DNA of 64,000 nt, taken from positions 124,001 through 188,000 of the forward strand of contig JADJLN010000007.1 of NCBI GenBank assembly GCA_016710115.1, given 5' to 3'. Origin of the DNA: Saprospiraceae bacterium. GTDB lineage: Bacteria; Bacteroidota; Bacteroidia; Chitinophagales; Saprospiraceae. This document shows positions 9,676 through 19,015 of this stretch, piece after piece. A program made the translations under genes and the position numbers. The notes beneath the pieces were generated by a model. That model was not told the DNA's origin. It saw only the letters and a list, made by a program, of their open reading frames with translations, and searched no databases. Each line of letters opens with the position of its first letter. Positions within the stretch are counted from its first letter, which is position 1.

Positions 9676-10678
9676 TCAGGCAGAAAATACAGACTCCAGA
9701 AAATGAGCGGCCCTGTGTTCAGACCAGAAATATGCCTGGCGATCGCCTCCCGGGAAGGCGACATGCCCACCAAATCTCGGATATTCAAGGTGAATGATTG
9801 GATTGTTGATGTCAACCTCTGTCGGAAAACATTCTTGACTCAGAAAAGGATCATCCTGTGCATTCACGACCAGCACCGGCCGATGAATACGGTTCAGCCA
9901 GGGTAAGCTGCTTGCCTGGGTCAGTAATCCTCAGCACCGTCAAATCCATTGACAGGGGCTGTAAATGCCTCATCAAAGGTTGCAAAGGTCTTTGCCATTC
10001 TTATGGCATTCACATCCAGATCGTGTATCCGGCCATCCAACTTATCCAATGCCTTGGGAATCAATGTCTTCAGAAACCGCCGAACATATATACGGTTGAT
10101 CCCCGATCCAACTTCCGGCTGGAAGAAGGCAGATCTAGAGGGCTTGAATAGGCGACGCCACCGCGGACCAGAGAAGGGATATCAGATCCTTCTTCACCAA
10201 GGTATTTCAGCAGCACATTTCCTCCCAGACTGAACCCGACCAATCCAATCTGGTTGTATTCTCCTTCTTCCTGGATTTTCCGGATCAGGAAACGGACATC
10301 GCCTGTCTCACCTGTATGGTAGGAACGTAAAAGCCGGTTCGGTTCTCCGCTACAACCTCTGAAGTTCATAGCCATGACATCGCATTGCGCAGCAATCAAT
10401 CGCGATGCCATCCGCATCATGTACGGGCGGTTACTGTCACCTTCAAGGCCATGTAGAAGGATGATCAATCGTGCATGACCGCGCTTCATGACATCCACAT
10501 CGAAAAAATCCTCATCTGGAGTAATGATCCGCTCTCGAAAAGAATCAGGAATTGGACCTCGCTTTCGCAAAAGGCCTACGATACCTGTTGTCAAGTGTCC
10601 ATTCCGGTAATACCAGGAAGGCTGATATGGGGGAAATCCTGAGGATGAGTATTCCGATGGTTTGATTGTGCTCTCCAT
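9676..10678 (-). CDS. YheT-type alpha/beta hydrolase (two frameshifts)
   Basis: The reconstructed protein has 334 residues and the YheT/EMB8-like order: LIILLHGLEGDS oxyanion region, the RG-C-S segment MNFRGCSGEPNR, nucleophile elbow GFSLGGN, and a late VVNAQDDPF and FGGHVAF supplying Asp and His. These are cytosolic serine hydrolases of uncertain substrate. The frame breaks twice. At about 10083 one base is missing (YM-FRRFLKTLIPKALDKL continues in the next frame). At about 9922 one G is missing from a TGG codon (GAEDYW-TQASSLPWLN). Both are homopolymer losses with perfect family continuation. The gene follows folP by 60 nt on the same strand and probably shares its transcript. Confidence 0.88.
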
Positions 10679-10738
10679 ATATTCTGATCATGCCTCAGTC
10701 TGAAATTCTCTTTCCCGATCAGATCGGGTGCTTTCCAT

Positions 10739-11599
10739 TCAAGGATTTGATTTCTGGTAAGCGTCCCAGAGCTGGATCGTCTGTCTGGCCGGCTTTACAT
10801 CATGCACGCGGAGAATCTTTGCCCCCTGCTGGAGTGCGATCAAGTGCAGAGCTGTTGTTCCCTGTAGTGCATCTGTTGGATCAGTACCCAATGTTTTCCA
10901 GATCATGGATTTCCTGGATATACCTACCATGACAGGTAATCCGAGGATACTGAGAGTGTGCAGCTGATGTAGCAATTGGAAATTTTGCTGTGCAGTTTTT
11001 CCGAATCCGAACCCTGGATCCACCAGAATATCATGGATGCCCGTCTGCCGAAGTTGCCCGACCTTGTCAATCAGCCAGTCCAGGATTTCCACTGCTACAT
11101 CCTGATAGTCGGTCATGGATTGCATGGTTCGGGGAGTTCCCCGCATATGCATCAGAACATAAGGCACCTGCAGACTGCTCACGACCTGCCACATACCAGG
11201 ATCCAGTTGACCACCGGAAATATCATTCACCATGGAAGCACCCTGTTGGATGGCTTCCATTGCAACCTGCGATCGGAACGTATCGACGGATATCGGGATC
11301 TCCGGAAATGACTGATGCAACGAACTGACCATATGCAAGACCCGATCAAGTTCCTCATGAACAGATATCTCCTCCGCACCCGGTCGGGAGGAATACCCTC
11401 CAATATCCAGGATGTCGGCCCCTTCATCGATCATCACACCAGCCCGATCGATCACCTGCTGCACAGATGTCAACCGACTGTCAGCATAGAATGAATCCGG
11501 TGTGACATTCAGAATACCCATGACGGCAGCTGGTTCCAGCTGGATCAGTCTCCCCTTGCAATTCAGGGTCGATTTAGGATGCCAAAATGGATTCTGCAT
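10739..11599 (-). CDS. folP: Dihydropteroate synthase
   Basis: Dihydropteroate synthase condenses 6-hydroxymethyl-dihydropterin pyrophosphate with p-aminobenzoate in folate synthesis. The 286-residue protein is intact and has the standard landmarks of the TIM barrel: VMGILNVTPDSF, DIGGYSSRPGA, ISVDTFRSQVA, MVNDISGG, DPGFGFGKT, GISRKS and a terminal RVHDV. It is transcribed leftward ahead of yheT and divergent from the methyltransferase gene, with only 22 bp between the start codons. Another folate/pterin gene, folE, lies about 4 kb away. Confidence 0.95.
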   Translation of the reverse strand: MQNPFWHPKSTLNCKGRLIQLEPAAVMGILNVTPDSFYADSRLTSVQQVIDRAGVMIDEGADILDIGGYSSRPGAEEISVHEELDRVLHMVSSLHQSFPEIPISVDTFRSQVAMEAIQQGASMVNDISGGQLDPGMWQVVSSLQVPYVLMHMRGTPRTMQSMTDYQDVAVEILDWLIDKVGQLRQTGIHDILVDPGFGFGKTAQQNFQLLHQLHTLSILGLPVMVGISRKSMIWKTLGTDPTDALQGTTALHLIALQQGAKILRVHDVKPARQTIQLWDAYQKSNP

Positions 11600-11606
11600 A
11601 TCTTTG
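11599..11606 (+). promoter_or_regulatory. Bacteroidota -7 promoter box for the TPMT-like gene
   Basis: TATCTTTG starts at the first base of the folP start codon on the other strand and lies 15 nt before the ATG at 11622. The methyltransferase promoter therefore overlaps the folP 5' end. Confidence 0.55.
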
Positions 11607-11621
11607 ACGACAGGATCAACA

Positions 11622-12209
11622 ATGATGAAATTAGATGCAAGATACTGGCAAAGACGGTATGAAGAGGGGAATACACCCTGGGATATAGGCTACCCTTCAC
11701 CAGCCTTGATCCAATATTTTGAACAACTGCCAGACAGATCAATCCGAATTCTGATACCGGGAGCCGGGTTCGGACATGAGGCCGCCTGGTTGATGGAGCA
11801 TGGATTCATCCATACGTTCATTTGCGAGTGGGCTTCTCTTGCGGTGGCCGGATTTCTGTCCACATATCCTTCATTTCCCAGCGAAAATCTGATCACGAAT
11901 GACTTTTTCAAGTTGGATGGAACCTATGATCTGATCATCGAACAGACCTTTCTCAGTGCAATCGAACCAGAACGATGGGGATTGTATGCACAACATTGCC
12001 ATCAACTTCTTCAACCGGATGGTATCCTTGCCGGATTGTTGTTTGCGCAACCGTTTGATCAAGCTGGTCCTCCTTTCGGGGCCACAAAAAAGGAATACAC
12101 AGCCTTGTTGACTCCCTGGTTCGATGAGATCAAGTTCACACCTTGTGCCCATTCCATTGGCCCTCGAGCAGGGCGTGAACTCTTCCTTGAAGCAACTAAG
12201 CGGGTTTAG
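11622..12209 (+). CDS. SAM-dependent methyltransferase, TPMT-like family
   Basis: This 195-residue protein starts MMKLDARYWQRRY and has the thiol/thiopurine methyltransferase-like layout common in Bacteroidota: the NTPWDIGYPSPAL substrate/SAM cap, the glycine-rich SAM motif ILIPGAGFGHEAAWL, and a DLIIEQTFLSAIEP segment. Members methylate thiol or related small molecules, and the substrate cannot be read from sequence. The frame stays open up to 11502 inside folP, but the ATG pair at 11622/11625 just after a promoter box is the sensible start. Confidence 0.85.
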   Translation: MMKLDARYWQRRYEEGNTPWDIGYPSPALIQYFEQLPDRSIRILIPGAGFGHEAAWLMEHGFIHTFICEWASLAVAGFLSTYPSFPSENLITNDFFKLDGTYDLIIEQTFLSAIEPERWGLYAQHCHQLLQPDGILAGLLFAQPFDQAGPPFGATKKEYTALLTPWFDEIKFTPCAHSIGPRAGRELFLEATKRV

Positions 12210-12323
12210 ACTGACATGAAAACCATCGTCCTTCCTAGCCTGATTGGATCGCCTTCCGATGGTGTATCCATTTGTTTGCCAGCACCCGACTTCCAGAGAA
12301 TGTCACAAAATGGCCAAGTTTTC

Positions 12324-12331
12324 TAACTTTG
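12324..12331 (+). promoter_or_regulatory. Possible -7 promoter box for the M23 peptidase
   Basis: TAACTTTG matches TAnnTTTG and lies 57 nt before the ATG at 12389. This gives a longer leader than at the other genes here. No -33 TTG was seen at suitable spacing. Confidence 0.4.
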
Positions 12332-12388
12332 GAATCTGGATCCCAAAACAGAACTGGCGAACAACCATCACTTTACTGCTCTGGAATT

Positions 12389-13636
12389 ATGAAGGAACCC
12401 TCTAAGAAGAAGACCAGAACGATTTCCATTTCTGGTCTTTTCATCCTGAGCAGTCTGTCTGCATTCGCCTTTTGGATCAAGAGCATACAACAGAAAGAAG
12501 TCGGATTTTTTCAGGTTCAGATGCCTGCCTTTTATGATGGAATTCCTCTGGACCATTATCAGGTAGAAACCTGGACAGTTAAACCTGATCAGATCCTGGG
12601 GGGGTTGTTCTCCTCGTTTGGTGTTCCTGCCTCCTTACAATATCCGATCATTGAATCCTGCCGTCAGGTCTTTAATGTGCGAACCCTGCGAGAAGGACAA
12701 GTCTTTCGTGTATTCAAGGATCCGATCACCTGTGAGCCCAAATGGTTGATCTATGAGCCCAATGCCTATCGGTCCTATCGGATCAAGGTGAGTAAAGACG
12801 TTCTGGTTGAAGAGATCAAACGTCCCGTCGAACAAGTCATTCAACAGCGTGCTGGCGTGATTGAATCTTCGCTTTGGAATGCGCTGGTCGACGGCAATAT
12901 TCCCTCACCGCTCATCATTGGCCTGGAGGATGCTCTTGAATGTGCTGTTGACTTTCACCATTTGCAACAAGGAGATCGGTTCCGGATGATCTATGAAGAA
13001 GATCAGCTGGAAGGCAAACGAATCGGATTAGGTAAAATCCAGGCTGTCGAATTTGTTCAGGAGGATAGTACGTATTATGCATTCTATTATGAACAGGACA
13101 GTATTAAAGGATATTACGACATCAAAGGCCGACCCATGCGGAGCCTGTTCCTCAAAGCGCCGGTCAAGTTTTCCAGGATATCCTCCCATTTTTCACACAG
13201 CCGGCTGCATCCTGTCCTGAAGATCCGTCGCGCCCATCTGGGAACCGATTTTGCAGCCCCATATGGGACTGAGATACTGGCAACAGCAGATGGTACAGTG
13301 ACAGATGCTACCCGTTCAGGTGGGAATGGCAATTATGTCAAAATTCGCCATAACAGTACCTATTCAACGCAATATCTTCACATGCAGCGCATTGCCAAAG
13401 GCATGCGTCCAGGCACTCGAGTTCGTCAGGGCCAGGTGATCGGTTATGTCGGGTCAACCGGACTGGCGACCGGGCCACATGTCTGTTATCGTTTCTGGAA
13501 AAATGGCAGACAGGTCAATCCGAGGCGCGAAAAATTCCCTGAGACCAAACCGATGCCAGCACGTTATCTGCCCCATTTCCAGGTCCATCGTGACGAGGTA
13601 TTGGCATCATTGAAAAGATCCCATATGAGTCGATAG
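12389..13636 (+). CDS. M23 family murein endopeptidase (LytM-like)
   Basis: The protein (415 residues) has one N-terminal membrane segment (about residues 13-30), an OapA/Csd3-type middle region (DQILGGLFSSFGVP, then NIPSPLI and DFHHLQQGDRFRMIYEE) and a C-terminal LytM peptidase. Zinc ligands and catalytic residues are visible in HLGTDFAAPYGT (about 282-293), QYLHM and TGPHVCYRFWKNG. Such enzymes cut peptide cross-links in peptidoglycan for growth or division. The N-terminal segment keeps the enzyme on the periplasmic side. It is intact and converges with yqgE. Confidence 0.9.
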   Translation: MKEPSKKKTRTISISGLFILSSLSAFAFWIKSIQQKEVGFFQVQMPAFYDGIPLDHYQVETWTVKPDQILGGLFSSFGVPASLQYPIIESCRQVFNVRTLREGQVFRVFKDPITCEPKWLIYEPNAYRSYRIKVSKDVLVEEIKRPVEQVIQQRAGVIESSLWNALVDGNIPSPLIIGLEDALECAVDFHHLQQGDRFRMIYEEDQLEGKRIGLGKIQAVEFVQEDSTYYAFYYEQDSIKGYYDIKGRPMRSLFLKAPVKFSRISSHFSHSRLHPVLKIRRAHLGTDFAAPYGTEILATADGTVTDATRSGGNGNYVKIRHNSTYSTQYLHMQRIAKGMRPGTRVRQGQVIGYVGSTGLATGPHVCYRFWKNGRQVNPRREKFPETKPMPARYLPHFQVHRDEVLASLKRSHMSR

Positions 13637-13689
13637 GAAATCAACCTGCGCCTCAGAGAGAATCGATTCAGGAGATCGTCAAACCATGA

Positions 13690-14250
13690 TCAATTCAAGG
13701 TCTGTGATTCCGGCATTTGGGCAATAACGCTGTATACAGACCCTTTTTCCTGCAACACTTTTTGCCATACAGCATTCGGGTCTGATCGAAAAATGTAGTT
13801 TGAATCGGCCTGGTCAGTTATCCATGAACCATACCGAAGTTCCTCATCCAACTGGCCTTGGGTCCACCCACTATACCCCACATAGAACCGGATATTGTCC
13901 GGAAGGATCAATTGCTTGTCGATGAGAAATCGCAGCTTTTCAAACGATCCGCCCCAAAACACGCCTTGAGCAATCGGTACACTATCATCCAACAGAGCTC
14001 CCACATTGTGGATATAGTGAATGGTATCCGTCTGTACCGGCCCGCCGTAGAAGACGTTCTGATCGAAATCGGGCATGCCCTGAATCAGATCAGATACGCG
14101 GACATCAAGAGGTTTGTTGATAATGAAGCCCAATGAACTTTCGTCTTCATGTTCGCAAAGGAGAATGACAGATCTCCGGAAATACGGATCCAGCATGAAT
14201 GGCTCGGCGATCAATAAAGAGCCTGCATGAATGGCTTCTGTCTGTTTCAT
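13690..14250 (-). CDS. YqgE/AlgH family protein
   Basis: The protein of 186 residues starts MKQTEAIHAGSLLIAEP and shows the UPF0301 signatures SVILLCEHEDESSLGFIINKP, FYGGPVQTDTIHYIH, GVFWGGSFEKL and FYVGYSGWTQGQLDEEL. The family is widespread, its structure is known, and its biochemical role is unsettled. The open frame extends to 14310, overlapping fabD, but the Met at 14250 aligns with family N-termini and has an AGGGAG tract upstream. It is the last gene of the folE-fabD-yqgE set. Confidence 0.88.
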   Translation of the reverse strand: MKQTEAIHAGSLLIAEPFMLDPYFRRSVILLCEHEDESSLGFIINKPLDVRVSDLIQGMPDFDQNVFYGGPVQTDTIHYIHNVGALLDDSVPIAQGVFWGGSFEKLRFLIDKQLILPDNIRFYVGYSGWTQGQLDEELRYGSWITDQADSNYIFRSDPNAVWQKVLQEKGSVYSVIAQMPESQTLN

Positions 14251-14278
14251 AGGCAGTTTGCGCTCCCTCTTCTTTCGG

Positions 14279-15160
14279 TTATAATGCCGAACAGGTAACC
14301 GAAGGTTCAATTCTTCGGATCAATCCGCGAAGAATGACCCCCTTCCCACCGACTTCGACAAAATCGGTAAACCCGTCCTGGACCATCCGATGAATGGTTT
14401 GTGTCCATTTAACCGGTGCCGTCAGTTGAGCAATCAGGTTTTCCCGAATCCGGTCAGGATCGCTTTCTGGAGATGCGTGTACATTCTGATAAACAGGACA
14501 TATCGGCTTCTGGAAAGAGGCGTGATTGATGGCCGTTGCCAGCCGCTCACGAGCAGGCTCCATCAGTGAACTGTGGAAAGCACCGCCAACAGCGAGGACC
14601 AGTGCTCTCTTGGCACCCGCTGCTTGCAACAATTCCACAGCTTTGTTGATCCCTGTGACCGTGCCGCTGATAACCAGTTGTCCGGGGAATTATAGTTGGC
14701 GGGTACCACGATATCGTCAATACCATCGCAGATCTCCTCAACGACAGCATCATCCAGTCCGACTATTGCAGCCATGGTACTCTCTGTCAAGTCACAGGCC
14801 GCTTGCATGGCCAATGCCCGTTCTTTCACCAGGCGAAGGCCTTCCTCAAAGGTCAATGCCCCGGCAGCCGTCAGGGCTCTGAATTCTCCAAGACTGTGGC
14901 CTGCTACTGCTTCAAGGTTGAAATTCTTGGCCTGCCAGTCTGGCCTGCAAAACAGATTGGACAAAGATGGCAGGCTGTGTGACACGGGTTTCCTTGAGTG
15001 CCTCTTCTGTGCCCTCGAACATAATCGTACTGAGTGCAAACCCCATAACAGCATCTGCTTCTTCATACCACGAACGAACTTCAGGATTGGACTCCCATGC
15101 TTCTTTGCCCATCCCGGGAAACTGAGCTCCCTGTCCGTGAAATACATATGCTTTCTTCAT
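14279..15160 (-). CDS. fabD: Malonyl-CoA:ACP transacylase (two frameshifts)
   Basis: FabD moves malonyl groups from CoA to acyl carrier protein for fatty acid elongation. All landmarks are present across three frames: FHGQGAQFPGMG at the N-terminus, the catalytic Ser in VAGHSLGEF, and GGAFHSSLM. An extra T in a TTT run near 14922 shifts the frame at GQEF-NLEAV. A missing base near 14682 shifts it again at NYNSPGQLVISGTVTGI. The two cancel, giving 293 residues, the normal length. Loss of this essential enzyme is implausible, so these are read as sequence errors. The start is the Met of MKKAYVFHG, 43 nt after the folE stop. Confidence 0.9.
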
Positions 15161-15203
15161 TGTCTTCTGTTGCTTAGGCTTGTTTAGTATGTGCTGTTGC
15201 AGA

Positions 15204-15800
15204 TCAGTGCAGTCGTTTTTCAATCAGGCTTAGAAATTCGGACCGGGTGCTTTCACTTCGAAATACACCGGTAAAAGCAGATGTAGTTGTGGCTGAATTC
15301 TGCTTTTCCACGCCACGCATCATCATGCACATATGCTGTGCTTCAATCACAATGGCTGCCCCGAGTGGTTTCAATGTTTCCTGAATGCATTCCAGTACTT
15401 CCATGGTGAGCCGTTCCTGGACCTGCATTCGCCTGGCAAAAATATCCACGATCCGTGGAATTTTACTCAGACCAACAATATAGCCATCCGGGATATAGGC
15501 GATATGGGCCTTTCCGAAAAAAGGGAGAAGGTGATGTTCACAGATGGAGTATACCTCGATATCCTTGACCAGTACCATTTCACTGTAATCTTCCTTAAAC
15601 ATGGCTGAGCGCAGCACTTTAGCAGGGTCCTGATCGTATCCCTGGGTCAGGAACTGGATCGCCTTGGCAGCCCGTTCAGGTGTTTTCAACAATCCTTCAC
15701 GAGCGACATCCTCTCCGACCTCCTGAATCATCGTTTTATAGGCATCCATCAGAACACGCGTGCGTTCCGGCGATTCTATCTGTCGTTTTTGATTTCCCAT
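15204..15800 (-). CDS. folE: GTP cyclohydrolase I
   Basis: The 198-residue enzyme converts GTP to 7,8-dihydroneopterin triphosphate, the first step of folate and pterin synthesis. Zinc and active-site motifs are intact: YSICEHHLLPFFGKAHIAYI, and the C-terminal QHMCMMMRGVEKQNSAT. It is the first gene of a leftward set with fabD and yqgE. The start ATG at 15800 begins MGNQKRQ. No promoter box was found immediately upstream, so transcription may begin further right. Confidence 0.95.
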   Translation of the reverse strand: MGNQKRQIESPERTRVLMDAYKTMIQEVGEDVAREGLLKTPERAAKAIQFLTQGYDQDPAKVLRSAMFKEDYSEMVLVKDIEVYSICEHHLLPFFGKAHIAYIPDGYIVGLSKIPRIVDIFARRMQVQERLTMEVLECIQETLKPLGAAIVIEAQHMCMMMRGVEKQNSATTTSAFTGVFRSESTRSEFLSLIEKRLH

Positions 15801-16087
15801 TCAGAAAAGCGTTTATCGTCATCAAACTCTGCATCAATGCCTTTTATCCACTGTTTGTTGTACAGGTTGTCGAATAACCATTCATGTCACACGAATCCGC
15901 GCAATACAGAAAACACAATCCTGGTCTCAAGTCCAGTGGCATCCAAAGGTATAAAAGCAGCGTTCATCCGTAACACGAAGAACGACAAAGCTGTTTCGAA
16001 ACCGATGAATTGATTCTGTCGTCTTGATGGAGGGATTCATCGATTTGGTACATCAACCAGCCAGCTTCCACCTATCTTTAATGTGTG
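15801..16087. other. Divergent intergenic region between folE and the LytS-like kinase
   Basis: This 287-bp stretch separates leftward folE from the rightward kinase gene. No protein family was recognised in any frame. Short minus-strand frames read peptides such as FRNSFVVLRVTDE, but each ends within 30 codons. TATCTTTA at 16073-16080, one base off the -7 consensus, lies 7 nt before the kinase ATG and may be its promoter. A decayed or heavily error-hit short gene cannot be excluded. Confidence 0.5.
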
Positions 16088-17118
16088 ATGACCGTAAGTC
16101 CTTCCAAGATATTTGCTCATTTCCTCTTTTGGGCCATTCTGCTGGCGGCCCTGACATATCTGGAGGTTGATATCAATGGATTGCCATTCGGCTTTGCCCA
16201 GGAAATGAGGTTATCCGGATATCCTTCTATGCGATCCTGATTTATGTGAATATCTATATGTTGATCCCCCGTTACCTCAGCGACCGAAAGTTGCTGGTCT
16301 ACGGAGTGTTCCTGGTGTTATTGGTCATGGTTCTGACGCCCCTGATGATCAATCTGTTTTACTGGAAATACGAGAATTATCCGGAATTACAGGACCAGGT
16401 CGTTCAGCACCAGGCTGGTTACTACCTCCTGAATTTTCTCTTGACATCGACATTTACTGTGTTCAAAATCATCAGTGACTGGATCAAGAGCGAACGCGAA
16501 AAGCGTCGGGTGCAGACCCAGAATATGCAGTCAGAGTTACGCTTTCTCAAATCACAGATCAATCCTCATTTCCTGTTCAACACGTTGAATAGCCTGTATG
16601 CGCTGACCATCAAGAAGTCGGATCTTGCACCAGAGATCGTTTTGAGGTTGGCCGACATGATGCGCTACATGCTCTATGAGTGCAATGAGAAATGGGTCCC
16701 ATTGAGCCGGGAGATCGCATACATAGAAAACTATCTGGAATTGGAGCGACTTCGACATGGGCAGCATGCCGATGTTCAATTTACAAAACAGGGTGATGTC
16801 CATCATCAGCGCATTGCCCCATTGATGTTCATTCCATTTCTGGAAAACAGTTTCAAGCATGGATTGGCTCGAAGTCTGTCTACCGGATTTGTCCATGTGC
16901 ATCTGGAGGTGACTGAGACACATGTCCATTTTCGCATCGAGAACAGTAAACCTGATTCTCATCCCCAACCGGAATCCCGGACTTTTGGCGGGATTGGACT
17001 GACGAACGTGCGCAAACGGCTGAATATGCTGTATCCGGACCAACATGTACTCCAGATTATTCAGGATCCATTAACCTTTCGAGTCGAACTGACACTTTCT
17101 TTTACTGAGGAAAACTAA
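16088..17118 (+). CDS. LytS/YpdA-type sensor histidine kinase (one frameshift)
   Basis: Read with one base restored near 16204, this is a 343-residue kinase. It starts MTVSPSKIFAHFLFW with several membrane helices (about 8-27 and, after the break, ISFYAILIYVNIYMLIP and LLVYGVFLVLLVMVLTPLMI), then the His_kinase domain motif INPHFLFNTLNSLYAL with the phosphoacceptor His, and an ATP-binding end (ENSFKHGL, GGIGLTNVRKRL). It would phosphorylate the LytTR regulator encoded 9 bp downstream. The frame upstream of 16246 reads straight into the first helices once the missing base is allowed for, which is why I place the start at 16088 and not at the GTG at 16246. Confidence 0.88.
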
Positions 17119-17127
17119 CTTTAGGCT

Positions 17128-17843
17128 ATGCAACCCATTCGTACCTTAATTGTAGATGATGAACCTCTTGCCCGGGAAATCCTGGAAAGCCATTCATCAC
17201 AGATTCCGGATCTCGATGTTCTTGCTTCCTGTGCCAATGCGCTGGAAGCCAATGAGATCGTTCAATCCGAAGAAGTTGACCTGATCTTCCTGGATATCCA
17301 GATGCCGCAAATCAGTGGTCTGGACTGGCTGAAGTCACTGCGCAATCCTCCTCTGGTGATATTCACTACAGCCTTTTCCGAGTATGCGGTTGAAGGATTT
17401 GAATTGAATGCCGTTGACTACCTGTTAAAACCCATTGCATTTGACCGGTTTCTGAAAGCTGTCAACAAGGCAAAGATCAATTGAAAGCCAGCAAACCGGA
17501 CGTTCAAGCCAGTGAACATTTCATGTTTGTCAAGGCGGATAAAAAGTTGGTCAAAGTCTCTTTTGAAGACATCGTCTACATCGAAGGCCTTAAAGATTAT
17601 GTGATTATCCGGTTGGAACAGGATCGGGTCATCACCTTGCAAACCATGAAAAGTCTGGAAGAAAAGCTGCCATCGAATCTGTTTCGCAGGATTCACCGAT
17701 CATATATTGTGAATATCCAGAAGATCCAGGCACTGGATGGATCCATGATTGAGGTGACACTGAAGAACCAAACGAAGCTATTACCTATTGGAAAGAACTA
17801 CCGGGACGATGTCCTGGAGATCATTCAACAAAACAAAATATAG
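17128..17843 (+). CDS. LytTR-family response regulator (one frameshift)
   Basis: The receiver domain (VDDEPLAREIL, LIFLDIQMPQISG with the phosphorylated Asp, FTTAFSEYAVEGFELNAVDY, LLKP) is followed by a LytTR DNA-binding domain (FMFVKADKKLVKV, YIEGLKDYV, RRIHRSYIVN). One G is missing near 17475: AAAGATCAATTG should be AAAGGATCAATTG, giving NKAKDQLKASKPD. The restored product is 238 residues, the family norm. It is the partner of the kinase just upstream. Such pairs in Bacteroidota bind target promoters as dimers, but targets cannot be predicted here. Confidence 0.92.
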
Positions 17844-17846
17844 CCT

Positions 17847-18718
17847 GTGTCACTTCCGACCTACGCTTTACAACATCTGAAAACATTGATGGCAGACGAC
17901 AGTCTGACCATCCAACAAGCGGCAGGTGGCGATATTCATGAATCCTTCATTGTCCATGCAAACGATGCTGATTACTTTCTCAAATTCAACAACGGACGTG
18001 AAGCGTTGCACATGTTTGAAGCTGAGGTGCGCGGGTTAACGCAATTGGCGCAGATCGTCAAAACGCCCGGTTATCATCATCTTGGATCATTTGAAGAGGG
18101 CGGTGCATATCTTCTGTTGACCTATTATCCTCCTGGGCAACAAACGGATTCATTCTGGCAACAGGCTGGTGCAGATCTTGCTCGCATTCATCAGATCGAG
18201 GGCGAGCTGCACGGGAGTCCCACAGAGGGATATCTTGGAACAGTCAGACTCCCCGCGTTTCAACATGCATCCTGGATAGTAACCTACCTGGATGGCTACC
18301 TTCAACCTTTGATTGAAGTGATCCGAGAAAAGGATCAGTTTGATGAACGTGCTGAAGAACGATGGCAACATGTCCGCGCACGAATTCCATATCTGATCGA
18401 GGAAGGCAAGCCACGACTGCTGCACGGAGACCTGTGGGCAGGTAATCTGTACTGTTCGGTGAATGACTCACCTCTTTGGATCGATCCCAGTACACGGTAT
18501 GGTCATCGAGAAATCGACCTGGCAATGACGTCACTCTTTGGCGGATTTCCGGCTCCTTTTATCAGGAATACCATCACATATTTCCTTTGGCTGATGGTTG
18601 GGAGATTCGTGAAGCCATCTATCATCTTTACCCCCTGTTTGCACATGTCGCCATGTTTGGATTGGCCTATCTCGATCAGGCTGTGCAAACAATGGACAAG
18701 ATCATCGCCCATTCCTGA
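17847..18718 (+). CDS. Fructosamine/ketosamine-3-kinase family protein (one frameshift)
   Basis: The 290-residue protein belongs to the Fn3K-like kinases, which phosphorylate sugar adducts on amines and thereby reverse protein glycation. The N-terminal GGDIHESFIV, YFLKFN (lysine), FEAEVRGL, and the catalytic LLHGDLWAGNLY followed by WIDPSTRYGHREIDLAM are typical. One T is missing near 18560 in a T run; the correct ending reads FPAPFYQEY through MDKIIAHS, stopping at 18718. The GTG start lies 3 nt after the LytTR stop, so translation is probably coupled to the two-component genes. A terminator follows at once. Confidence 0.88.
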
Positions 18719-18745
18719 CTTCATCTACCAGGGCACAGCATATAT

Positions 18746-18775
18746 AAAAAAAGCCGCTACAAGAGCGGCTTTTAT
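18746..18775 (+). terminator. Intrinsic terminator after the Fn3K-like gene
   Basis: A ten-base stem (AAAAGCCGCT, loop ACAAG, AGCGGCTTTT) lies about 30 nt after the stop codon, flanked by an A run and a T run. It fits a rho-independent terminator for the kinase-regulator-Fn3K set. Its 3' flank runs directly into repeat copy 1. Confidence 0.75.
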
Positions 18776-18791
18776 AATCCCATGAACATAT
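18772..18791 (+). repeat. 20-nt repeat, copy 1
   Basis: TTATAATCCCATGAACATAT directly follows the terminator hairpin. The identical 20 bases recur at 18898 and 18994. Confidence 0.9.
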
Positions 18792-18853
18792 ATAAACTCA
18801 TAAACCTCTTTTGGTTCATGTTTTGCTTTAAGTTAGCGGAGGTTCAGAACTTT

Positions 18854-18894
18854 GTTGAGGTGCCGCACCGCTTTTGGTGCGGCGACCTAGCAAC
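18854..18894 (+). repeat. Inverted repeat (hairpin) preceding repeat copy 2
   Basis: GTTG-AGGTGCCGCACC pairs with GGTGCGGC-G-ACCT-AG-CAAC around a six-base loop: a stem of 12 bp with a one-base bulge plus an outer GTTG/CAAC. The right arm ends inside the start of the 28-nt repeat. Confidence 0.8.
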
Positions 18895-18919
18895 AAATTA
18901 TAATCCCATGAACATATCC
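18892..18919 (+). repeat. 28-nt repeat, copy 2
   Basis: This copy is AACAAA, then the 20-nt core from 18898, then CC. It is identical over 28 bases to the copy at 18988, exactly 96 nt further on. Confidence 0.9.
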
Positions 18920-18987
18920 GAGTAGATGAAGAGGAGGGGAAAAAGTAGTGAGCCGTAATAAAACACCAAAAAAAGTTACGGCCCACT

Positions 18988-19015
18988 AACAAATTATAAT
19001 CCCATGAACATATCC
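18988..19015 (+). repeat. 28-nt repeat, copy 3
   Basis: This is identical to copy 2. It too follows an imperfect inverted repeat (GTGAGCCGTAA at about 18949 pairing with TTACGGCCCAC ending near 18986). A further inverted pair (GTCGTCAAC/GTTGACGAT) lies downstream at about 19023-19073. Confidence 0.9.

Noticed and set aside
14279..15160. fabD, argS, mrp and other broken genes as true pseudogenes
   Set aside because: They are essential or near-essential, otherwise perfectly conserved, and each break is repaired by a single base. Decay would add further stops and divergence.
16073..16080. TATCTTTA as a firm promoter for the LytS-like kinase
   Set aside because: It differs from TAnnTTTG at the conserved final G and lacks a -33 TTG at the usual spacing, so it is mentioned only as a possibility.
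17128..17843. Programmed frameshifting as a general explanation for broken genes
   Set aside because: Most breaks are missing bases in ordinary short runs without slippery heptamers or downstream structures, and they hit unrelated essential enzymes.
18772..19015. CRISPR array from the repeated 20-28 nt sequence
   Set aside because: Only three copies, with uneven spacing (126 and 96 nt) and spacers that contain hairpins. No cas genes lie in the window.
18830..19015. Integron attC sites, suggested by GTT...AAC ends of the hairpins
   Set aside because: The required RYYYAAC and GTTRRRY boxes are not matched in either orientation, and there is no integrase or cassette gene.
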